Shown piece after piece: positions 57,163 to 64,000 of a stretch of 64,000 nucleotides of DNA. Numbering within the stretch: position 1 is the stretch's first letter; every line of letters begins with the position of its first letter. The position numbers were made by a program, and so were the translations under genes. The stretch is from assembly GCA_020621965.1 (NCBI GenBank), contig JAHRYV010000008.1, positions 1 to 64,000 on the forward strand, read 5' to 3'. Below the pieces are notes generated by a model. It had not been told where the DNA came from. It saw nothing but the letters and a program-made list of their open reading frames with translations, and made no database searches. The DNA comes from Curvibacter sp. GTDB lineage: Bacteria > Pseudomonadota > Gammaproteobacteria > Burkholderiales > Burkholderiaceae_C.

Positions 57163-59037
57163 CTAGCGTCGCGCAGCGCCGGCAGTCGCGGACCCTGCCT
57201 CGGAGCCGCCGCCCGCCTGCCGCAGCACCACGCGGTTGCGGCCCTGGCCCTTGGCGTCGTACATGGCCTGGTCGGCCTGGTGGTACAGATCGCGGGGCGA
57301 CAGCGCGGTGTCGCCCGCCGCCGCCTGCCACACGCAGATGCCGGCGGAAATCGTGACGGCACATTCGGCCTCGACCCGCTGGCGGATCTGCTCGACGCGG
57401 GTCTGCGCCTGCAGCGCCGCCTGGCCGCTCAGCAACACCGCGAACTCCTCGCCGCCCAGGCGAAAGACCCGGTCGGTGTCGCGGCGCAAGACCTCCCGCA
57501 GCAGGGCCGCCACCTGGGCCAGCACCGCGTCGCCGGCCTGGTGGCCCAGGCTGTCGTTGATGCGCTTGAAGTGGTCCACGTCCAGGATGGCCAGGGCCAG
57601 CGGCTCGCCTTCGCGCTGCGCGTGTTTGCTGGCGAGCTGCAGCGCCTCGTCGAAGGAGCGGCGGTTGAGCAGGCCGGTCAGCGCGTCGGTGGTGGAGAGC
57701 TGGTGCAGGCGCTCGTTGGCCAGCTGCAGCTCGGCGGTGCGCTGTGTGACCTCGGCCTCCAGCCGCGCGGTCATGGTGCGTTGCGACTCGATCTGTTGCC
57801 GCTGGGCCCGCAGGGCCTGTTGCTTCAGGTCGTGGATGCGCCAGCTCAGGATCAGGGCCAGCAGCAGCATCTCCAGGATGGAGCCGATGTTGAGCGCGTA
57901 CTCCACCAGCGGCGTCGAGGGCAGCAGGCCGAAGACCCGCAGGTCGTAGACGATGACCCCCAGGCCCAGAAAGACCCAGGCCAGCAGGTACAACCGGGCC
58001 TCGGCCTGCCCGCGCCAGGCCAGCAGGACCGAGGTGGACAGCAACGTCACCAGCAGCAGGCCGCTGACCGGCAGCAGCGTGCGGAAGGTGGCGGCATACC
58101 AGTCGAGCAGGCTGGGCACCAGGTGCAGGGCCACCAGCGCCAGCAGCACCAGGTTGGCCCGGTGCCAGCGCGGGGCCTGGCGCTGCGTCTGCATGAAGCT
58201 GGAGGCAAACGCGGTGAGCGAGGCGAAGATGGCCACCGCGCTGACGCCGAGCACGACGTTGTTGAACTTCGGGCTGTCGGGCCAGAAGTAGGCAAACCCG
58301 AAACCGAGAAAGCTGAAGTTCCAGAACAGAAAACTGCCCAGGTACAGGGCATACAGCACGAAGATGCGCTCGCGGCTGAGCCAGCCCGCCACCAGCATGT
58401 AGATCATGAGCAGCGCATTGGCGCCGAAGTAGGCGCCCAGCAGCAGCGTCTCGGTCAGGCCGTGGTCCACAAAGGCGTCGGGCTGCCAGAGCTTGAGCGG
58501 GATGGCCTCGAACAGGCCGTCGTGGGTGTCCAGCCGCAGCCACAGCTGGCCCTGGCTGTGTGCGGGCAGCTCCAGCCGGAAGACCGGGTAGCGGTAGGGT
58601 ACGGGCCGCTGGGCAAAAGGCTGGCGGTCGCCGGTGTGCCAGAACCGCGGCGCCTGGCCGGCCACGGCCCAGCGCACCTGCACGTCGTCCTGCAGGGGCA
58701 TGGCCAGCTCCAGCACCCGCGTCATGGGTTCGGCCGTGGGGTTCTCCAGCGCCAGCCGCACCCACCACGTCGAGCGCGAAAAGCTGAAGTTGAGCACCGC
58801 CATGGTGCTGGCCCGCCAGGGCAGGGCGCGGTCCTCGACCACCTCGTCCCAGGCCAGCGTGCGGCCGGGGTCTTCCAGCAGCTGCACCTGCGGCCCCAGG
58901 GCGAGCGGGCTCGCCTGGATGGCGGCCGCGTTCAGGGGCGCCGGCTCTTGCGCCTGCGCGGGCGCGCCCAGGCACAGCAGCGCCAGGCACAGGAGAGGCC
59001 GCAGCCATGGCCGGCAGGACAGGAGGAACTCATTCAT
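57163..59037 (-). CDS. Membrane diguanylate cyclase with 7TMR-DISM sensor
   Basis: A 624-aa protein: signal peptide (LALLCLGAPAQA), extracytoplasmic 7TMR-DISMED2-like beta domain (about 40-180), seven TM helices (about 190-390), a coiled coil (about 400-450) and a C-terminal GGDEF domain with active site RLGGEEFAVL near 560 (GGEEF variant, active form) and DVDHFKRINDSLGH. It makes cyclic-di-GMP in response to an external ligand, probably a carbohydrate. The upstream (3') side is the glmS tail array. ATG at 59037. Confidence 0.9.
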   Translation of the reverse strand: MNEFLLSCRPWLRPLLCLALLCLGAPAQAQEPAPLNAAAIQASPLALGPQVQLLEDPGRTLAWDEVVEDRALPWRASTMAVLNFSFSRSTWWVRLALENPTAEPMTRVLELAMPLQDDVQVRWAVAGQAPRFWHTGDRQPFAQRPVPYRYPVFRLELPAHSQGQLWLRLDTHDGLFEAIPLKLWQPDAFVDHGLTETLLLGAYFGANALLMIYMLVAGWLSRERIFVLYALYLGSFLFWNFSFLGFGFAYFWPDSPKFNNVVLGVSAVAIFASLTAFASSFMQTQRQAPRWHRANLVLLALVALHLVPSLLDWYAATFRTLLPVSGLLLVTLLSTSVLLAWRGQAEARLYLLAWVFLGLGVIVYDLRVFGLLPSTPLVEYALNIGSILEMLLLALILSWRIHDLKQQALRAQRQQIESQRTMTARLEAEVTQRTAELQLANERLHQLSTTDALTGLLNRRSFDEALQLASKHAQREGEPLALAILDVDHFKRINDSLGHQAGDAVLAQVAALLREVLRRDTDRVFRLGGEEFAVLLSGQAALQAQTRVEQIRQRVEAECAVTISAGICVWQAAAGDTALSPRDLYHQADQAMYDAKGQGRNRVVLRQAGGGSEAGSATAGAARR

Positions 59038-59175
59038 GACGAAGCGAGGCGTCCGGATTCTTGTTGGGGTGACCAGGGGCGGTCGGTGCGGACTTGCCGG
59101 GGGATTATGGTCGACGGCGGGCGAGCGCCGGTGCCGGGTGGCTAAACTAGGGCGTAGTCCCACGTTCCCACCCCT

Positions 59176-60033
59176 ATGAACCAAGAATCCTTCCAGCGCC
59201 AGGTGCAAGCCGACGTGCAGCGCGCCCTCGACGAAGACGTGGCCGGCGGCGACCTCACCGCCTCCCTGGTGCCGGCGGACCGTCAGGCCACCGCCACCAT
59301 CGTTTGCCGCGAAGCCGCCGTGATCTGCGGCCAGCCCTGGGTGACGGAGGTGCTGCGCCAGATCGCCCCGGGGGCCCAGGCCGTCTGGCACGTGAGCGAC
59401 GGCGGGCGCTGCACGCCCGGGCAGAAGATCGTGGAGATCACCGGCCGCGCCCGTGAGCTGCTGACCGCCGAGCGCACCTGCCTGAACTTCCTGCAGACCC
59501 TGAGCGCCGTGGCCACCAAGACCGCCCGTTACGTGGAGGCCGTGCGCGGCACCCGCGCCGCCATCCTTGACACGCGCAAGACCATCCCCGGCCTGCGCGT
59601 GGCCGAGAAATACGCTGTGCGCTGCGGCGGCGGCAAGAACCACCGCATGGGCCTGTACGACGCCATCCTGATCAAGGAGAACCACATCGCCGCCGCCGGC
59701 GGGCTGACGGCGGCCTTCCGCGCCGCGCAGCAGCTGGCCGACCGGGCGGCCTTCATCCAGGTCGAGGTGGAGACGCTCAAGCAGCTGGAAGAAGCGCTGC
59801 AGGCCGGTGTCACCATGGTGCTACTGGACAATATGCCCATCGAGACGATCCGCCAGGCGGTGCAGATGGCCGCGGGCCGCTGCAGCCTGGAGATCTCGGG
59901 CGGCGTCACCCTGGACACGCTGCGCCCGCTGGCCGAGACCGGTGTGGACCGCATCTCGGTCGGCGCGCTGATCAAGGACATCCAGGCGGTCGATTTCTCG
60001 ATGCGTTTCCAGGATAAGCCGGTCGAGCGTTAG
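59176..60033 (+). CDS. nadC: Nicotinate-nucleotide pyrophosphorylase (QPRTase)
   Basis: A 285-aa enzyme converting quinolinate and PRPP to nicotinate mononucleotide. Motifs ILDTRKTIPGLR near 126-137, KYAVRCGGGKNHRMGL and EVETLKQLEEAL, plus EISGGVTL near the C-terminus. De novo NAD synthesis, cytosolic. nadA/nadB are not adjacent. Confidence 0.95.
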   Translation: MNQESFQRQVQADVQRALDEDVAGGDLTASLVPADRQATATIVCREAAVICGQPWVTEVLRQIAPGAQAVWHVSDGGRCTPGQKIVEITGRARELLTAERTCLNFLQTLSAVATKTARYVEAVRGTRAAILDTRKTIPGLRVAEKYAVRCGGGKNHRMGLYDAILIKENHIAAAGGLTAAFRAAQQLADRAAFIQVEVETLKQLEEALQAGVTMVLLDNMPIETIRQAVQMAAGRCSLEISGGVTLDTLRPLAETGVDRISVGALIKDIQAVDFSMRFQDKPVER

Positions 60034-60069
60034 CCCGCCGGTCCCATTTCATCCAACGGGGGAGTTTGC

Positions 60070-61251
60070 ATGAGTGAAGCCTATATCGTTGCCGCCGCGC
60101 GCACCGCCGGTGGCCGCCGCAACGGCCGTCTGTCCGGCTGGCATCCGGCCGACCTGGCCGCCCAGGTGATCAACGCCCTGCTCGAGCGCAGCGGCGCCGA
60201 CCCGGCGCTGGTGGAAGACGTGATCCTGGGCTGCGTCAGCCAGACCGGCCAGCAATCGACCAACATCGCGCGCAACGCGGTGCTGGCCTCGCGCCTGCCC
60301 GAGGCGGTGCCCGCCACCAGCGTGGACCGCCAGTGCGGCTCCTCGCAGCAGGCCCTGCACTTCGCCGCCCAGGCCGTGATGTCGGGCAGCATGGACTGCG
60401 TCATCGCCGCCGGCGTGGAGAGCATGAGCCGCGTGCCCATGGGCAGCCCGCACGTGCTGCCGCTCAAGGCCGGCCTGGGCAGCTACATGAGCCCGCAGAT
60501 CCAGGCGCGTTACCCCGGCGTCACGGAGTTCAGCCAGTTCACCGGCGCCGAGATGATGGCGCGCAAATACGGCTTCTCGCGCGAGCAGCTCGACGCCTTC
60601 GCCCTGCTGTCGCACCAGCGCGCGGCCGCCGCCGCCCAGGCCCGCCGTTTCGCCGACGAGATCGTGCCAGTGCCGGCGCGCAGCGCCGAAGGCGGAGCGC
60701 TGGACGAGCCGCACCTGGCCGACGAAGGCATCCGCTACGACGCCACGCTGGAGAGCATCGGCAGCGTCAAGCTGCTGGCCGAAGGCGGGCGCATCAGCGC
60801 CGCCAACGCCAGCCAGATCTGCGACGGTGCCGCCGGCTTGATGGTCGTCAACGAACGCGGCCTCAAGGCCCTGGGCGTGGCGCCGCTGGCGCGTGTGCAC
60901 CACATGAGCGTGCTGGGCCACGACCCGGTCATCATGCTCGAAGCGCCCATCCCCGCCACCGAACGCGCGCTGAAGAAGGCCGGCCTGAAGATCGGCGACA
61001 TCGACCTCTATGAAGTCAACGAGGCCTTCGCCTCCGTGCCGCTGGCCTGGCTGCAGGCCACCGGCGCCGACCCGGCCCGCATGAACGTCCACGGCGGCGC
61101 CATCGCCCTGGGCCACCCGCTGGGCGGCTCCGGCGCCAAGCTCATGACCACCCTGATCCACGCCCTGCGCCAGCGCCAGGGCCGCTACGGCCTGCAGACC
61201 ATGTGCGAAGGCGGCGGCATGGCCAATGTGACGATCATCGAGCGTCTGTGA
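60070..61251 (+). CDS. Acetyl-CoA C-acyltransferase (thiolase)
   Basis: A 393-aa thiolase with nucleophile Cys near residue 93 (VDRQCGSSQQAL), the His motif NVHGGAIALGHPLGGSGAKL near 341-360 (HxGHP variant), and second Cys in TMCEGGGMAN near 380. It may serve fatty-acid beta-oxidation or steroid/aromatic side-chain degradation; context does not say which. ATG at 60070 after GGGGGAG. Confidence 0.9.
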   Translation: MSEAYIVAAARTAGGRRNGRLSGWHPADLAAQVINALLERSGADPALVEDVILGCVSQTGQQSTNIARNAVLASRLPEAVPATSVDRQCGSSQQALHFAAQAVMSGSMDCVIAAGVESMSRVPMGSPHVLPLKAGLGSYMSPQIQARYPGVTEFSQFTGAEMMARKYGFSREQLDAFALLSHQRAAAAAQARRFADEIVPVPARSAEGGALDEPHLADEGIRYDATLESIGSVKLLAEGGRISAANASQICDGAAGLMVVNERGLKALGVAPLARVHHMSVLGHDPVIMLEAPIPATERALKKAGLKIGDIDLYEVNEAFASVPLAWLQATGADPARMNVHGGAIALGHPLGGSGAKLMTTLIHALRQRQGRYGLQTMCEGGGMANVTIIERL

Positions 61252-61259
61252 GCGTGCCG

Positions 61260-61279
61260 GGCCCCGCGCCAGCGGGGCC
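61260..61279 (+). terminator. Stem-loop after thiolase gene
   Basis: GGCCCCGC / GCGGGGCC with loop GCCA eight bases after the thiolase stop. No T tract follows, so termination is uncertain. Confidence 0.45.
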
Positions 61280-61346
61280 GGCGGCGCGGCGGTGGCTGCA
61301 TCGGCTTGGGGTGCGGATGGCGAAGTGAACACCCACGGCAGCAAGC

Positions 61347-61378
61347 ATGACGCAGGTCACGAATGACGCAGGTCACGA
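61347..61378 (+). promoter_or_regulatory. Perfect 16-bp tandem repeat with TGAC-N4-GTCA sites
   Basis: ATGACGCAGGTCACGA occurs twice in a row. Each copy holds TGAC-GCAG-GTCA, a layout used by CRP/FNR-family activators (for example FNR/DNR-like sites). The rest of the roughly 300-bp gap before the type I secretion gene has no ORF and ends in an AT-richer stretch that could hold its promoter. Confidence 0.45.
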
Positions 61379-61560
61379 TACGTCGCGCGATCTCGTGTCG
61401 GATCGATGTCGAATTTGTAAGCCCGCCGTGTGCATTAAGTCGCTGCTGCAAGTGATTTCCTAGGGGAAACCCCTTTGTGCATCCCCCATTCTGGGGATAG
61501 CCACGGGCCGTACGGCACCGTATTCTTTGCCCCAGCCACAAAAAGAGCCATCAATGGGTG

Positions 61561-63870
61561 ATGGCGTCCAGGCGAGGGCAGCGTGTGACTACAACGACAA
61601 GTGCGCTTGCGCCGGGAGCGGCCGGCGGCGGCGGCGACCAGGCATCTCATTCCCCCCAGCAGACCAGTGCGGCCACCCCGGCCACTGCCTCTGCCCAGCC
61701 GGTGCCCCCCGGGGCTGCGGCACTGGCCGCACTCTGTGCCATCGCCCGCCTGCACCACGTGGCCGCGGATCCCGCCACGCTGGCGCACCAGCTGGGCCTG
61801 TCCGGCAGTGAGCCCTTGCAGCTGGACGACCTGTTGCACGCCGCCCAGCAGCTGGGCCTGAAGGCCAAACGCTCCAGCACCACCATTGAGCGCCTGGCGC
61901 TCACCCCTTTGCCGGCGCTCGCGCTGATGCGCAGCCCCGACGACTCGCTGCGCGTGGTCATCTTGGCGCAGTGCGACGGCCAGCGTGTCTTGCTGCAGGA
62001 CCCGGCGGCCGGCAATGGCCCAGGCACGGGCCGCCCCACCATCGAGCCGCTGGACGTATTTGCCAGCCAGTGGAGCGGTGAACTCATCCTCATCACCAGC
62101 CATGCCAGTCTGGCCGGCCAACTGGCCAAGTTCGACTTCTCCTGGTTCATCCCCAGCCTGGTCAAGCACCGCAAGCTGTTGGGCGAGGTGCTGCTCATCT
62201 CCTTCATGCTGCAGCTGTTTGCGCTGGTCAGCCCGCTGTTCTTCCAGGTGGTGATGGACAAGGTGCTGGTGCACAAGGGCCTGACCACGCTGGACGTGCT
62301 GGTCATCGGCCTGGTGGCCATCGTCGTCTTCGAGAGTGTGCTCAACGCCCTGCGTGCCTATGTCTTCAGCCACACCACCAGCCGCATCGACGTGGAACTG
62401 GGCGCGCGCCTGTTCCGCCATCTCATGGCCCTGCCCCTGGCCTACTTCCAGGCGCGCCGCGTGGGCGACTCGGTGGCGCGTGTGCGCGAGCTGGAGAACA
62501 TCCGCAGCTTCCTCACCGGCAACGCGCTCACCGTGGTGCTGGACGTGTTCTTCTCCGTGGTGTTCATCGCCGTCATGCTGTTCTACAGCGTGCCGCTCAC
62601 CCTCATCGTGATGGTCAGCCTGCCGCTGTACTTCGGCCTGAGCCTGGCGGTGGTGCCGGTGCTGCGCCAGCGGCTGGACACCAAGTTCGCCCGCAGCGCC
62701 GAGAACCAGGCCATGCTGGTGGAAACCGTCACCGGCATCCAGACCGTCAAGGCCACGGCGCTGGAGCCGGCCTTTGCCCGCCGCTGGGACAAGCAGCTGG
62801 CCGCCTATGTCTCGGCCAGCTTCAAGACGCAGAACCTGGCCAGCGTGGCGCACGAAGGCGTCAACCTCATCGGCAAGCTGGTCAACGCCGCCACGCTCTG
62901 GTACGGCGCCCACTTGGTCATGGACAACCAGCTCACCGTGGGCCAGTTCGTCGCCTTCAACATGTTTGCCGGCCGCGTCTCGCAGCCCATCATGCGCATG
63001 GCCCAGCTGTGGACCGACTTCCAGCAGACCGGCATCTCGGTGGCGCGCCTGGGCGACATCCTCAACACCCGCACCGAAGTGCCGCCCACCAGCGCTGCCC
63101 AGCTGCCGCCGGTGAAAGGCCGCATCACCCTGGACAATGTGGTGTTCCGCTACCGGCCCGAAGCCGCGCCCGTGCTGCAGGGTGTCAGCCTGGACGTGCG
63201 CCCGGGCGAGGTCATCGGTATCGTCGGCCGCTCCGGCTCCGGCAAAAGCACCTTGACCAAGCTGGTGCAGCGCCTCTACGTGCCCGAGCAGGGGCGTTTG
63301 CTCGTGGACGGCATCGACATCAGCCTGATCGACGCCGCCCAGCTGCGCCGCCAGGTGGGTGTGGTGCTGCAGGAAAACCTGCTGTTCAACCGCAGCGTGC
63401 GCGAGAACATCGCCATCACCGACCCGGCCGCCCCCATCGAGGCCGTGGTGCGCGTGGCGCAGCTGGCCGGCGCGCACGACTTCATCAGCGAGCTGCCCGA
63501 AGGCTACGACACCCTGGTGGGCGAGCAGGGTGGCAGCTTGAGCGGCGGCCAGCGCCAGCGTATCGCCATCGCCCGCGCCCTGTTCGCCAACCCGCGCATC
63601 CTGATCTTCGACGAAGCCACCAGCGCGCTGGACTACGAGAGCGAGGCCATCATCCAGCGCAACATGGCCAGCATCTGCCAGGGCCGTACCGTGCTCATCA
63701 TCGCGCACCGCCTGAGCGCCGTGCGCCACGCCAACCGCATCATCGTGCTGGAGAAGGGCCGCATTGTGGAGGCCGGCCCGCATGATGCGCTGATCAACAA
63801 GCCGCAGGGCCTGTATGCGCATCTGTGGAAGATGCAGGGCGGGCAGGCCGGCGCGGGAGGTGCGGCATGA
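61561..63870 (+). CDS. Type I secretion ATPase/permease, HlyB/LapB-like
   Basis: A 769-aa ABC exporter. N-terminal C39-like domain (about 50-180; the usual catalytic Cys position is not clearly conserved, so probably the inactive CLD that holds the substrate), six-TM domain (about 200-480), and NBD with Walker A GRSGSGKST near 555, signature LSGGQRQRIAIARAL near 659 and Walker B ILIFDEATSALD. Start at ATG 61561; the adjacent GTG 61558 and a GTG at 61585 are possible. It overlaps the adaptor gene. Exports RTX-type proteins or an adhesin. Confidence 0.88.
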   Translation: MASRRGQRVTTTTSALAPGAAGGGGDQASHSPQQTSAATPATASAQPVPPGAAALAALCAIARLHHVAADPATLAHQLGLSGSEPLQLDDLLHAAQQLGLKAKRSSTTIERLALTPLPALALMRSPDDSLRVVILAQCDGQRVLLQDPAAGNGPGTGRPTIEPLDVFASQWSGELILITSHASLAGQLAKFDFSWFIPSLVKHRKLLGEVLLISFMLQLFALVSPLFFQVVMDKVLVHKGLTTLDVLVIGLVAIVVFESVLNALRAYVFSHTTSRIDVELGARLFRHLMALPLAYFQARRVGDSVARVRELENIRSFLTGNALTVVLDVFFSVVFIAVMLFYSVPLTLIVMVSLPLYFGLSLAVVPVLRQRLDTKFARSAENQAMLVETVTGIQTVKATALEPAFARRWDKQLAAYVSASFKTQNLASVAHEGVNLIGKLVNAATLWYGAHLVMDNQLTVGQFVAFNMFAGRVSQPIMRMAQLWTDFQQTGISVARLGDILNTRTEVPPTSAAQLPPVKGRITLDNVVFRYRPEAAPVLQGVSLDVRPGEVIGIVGRSGSGKSTLTKLVQRLYVPEQGRLLVDGIDISLIDAAQLRRQVGVVLQENLLFNRSVRENIAITDPAAPIEAVVRVAQLAGAHDFISELPEGYDTLVGEQGGSLSGGQRQRIAIARALFANPRILIFDEATSALDYESEAIIQRNMASICQGRTVLIIAHRLSAVRHANRIIVLEKGRIVEAGPHDALINKPQGLYAHLWKMQGGQAGAGGAA

Positions 63871-64000
63871 GTTCGAACGTGAATACAGGCAGTGCCACCG
63901 CAGCACCGCTGCCGCGCCATCCCCTCATCGAACTCTGGGCGCGTTACAAGGCCGTCTTCAAAGCCGCCTGGGAACACCGCGCCGAGCTGGCGGGCCCTCA
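63867..64000 (+). CDS. HlyD-family membrane fusion protein, 5' end
   Basis: Start ATG at 63867 overlaps the ATPase stop (ATGA). The 44 visible residues (MSSNVNTGSATAAPLPRHPL then IELWARYKAVFKAAWEHRAEL) have the cytosolic amphipathic start of HlyD/LapC-type adaptors. The gene runs off the window; the TolC partner and substrate are not seen. Confidence 0.75.
   Translation, partial: MSSNVNTGSATAAPLPRHPLIELWARYKAVFKAAWEHRAELAGP

Overview
The window reads as chromosome of a high-GC betaproteobacterium, most likely Burkholderiales of the Comamonadaceae type. This is inferred from gene content and order (ruvX-pyrR-pyrB-pyrC', ybeY-ybeZ, glmU / Lrp regulator / glmS, a ChpA-type chemosensory kinase) and from GC-rich intergenic hairpins; no rRNA or tRNA gene was seen to confirm it.

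Layout. 1-2.5 kb: 3' part of a ChpA/CheA-type hybrid kinase with a Gln-Ala repeat linker. 2.5-8.8 kb: photolyase, YqgE, then an operon-like run ruvX-pyrR-pyrB-pyrC'-acyltransferase. 8.8-11.7 kb: divergent ATPase and permease of an Fbp-type ABC importer. 11.7-20.4 kb: a sulfur-compound region: ArsR-type regulator, DsrE-like lipoprotein, flavocytochrome c sulfide dehydrogenase with a monohaem cytochrome, three YeeE/YedE (thiosulfate/sulfur) permeases, an MBL hydrolase, a thioredoxin, an exported NPCAG-repeat protein with an unrecognised partner, and a periplasmic rhodanese. No sox core genes are present. 20.4-25.6 kb: dtd and a set of envelope proteins, including a tandem duplicate of a TPR-PDZ lipoprotein. 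25.6-32.8 kb: ybeY-ybeZ, ruvA-ruvB (ruvB frameshifted), and a MacAB-like export cassette with a MipA-like porin. 32.8-37.5 kb: the accessory part: a sterol-desaturase/YhhN gene broken by a 266-bp MITE-like element, a lower-GC lipoprotein gene between REP-like inverted repeats, and a hipBA toxin-antitoxin pair. 37.6-54.9 kb: housekeeping (D-amino-acid PLP enzyme, phosphatase, ttcA with two frameshifts, folB, MidA-like methyltransferase, trxC, cca, GST, lytic transglycosylase, 5-FTHF cyclo-ligase, glmU, Lrp regulator). 55-57.2 kb: glmS followed by an array of repeated glmS 3' tails. 57.2-64 kb: diguanylate cyclase, nadC, thiolase, and the start of a type I secretion operon (HlyB-like, HlyD-like).

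The observations most worth pursuing are (i) three direct copies of the last eleven codons of glmS, differing only at synonymous positions and each spanning a stop-codon hairpin, which look like relics of serial integration at this known island hotspot; (ii) the secreted Cys-repeat protein and its neighbour inside the YeeE/rhodanese sulfur locus; (iii) the nested-palindrome element inside the desaturase gene. Three single-base deletions (ruvB, and ttcA twice) all fall in short C runs and are more likely sequence errors than real lesions.
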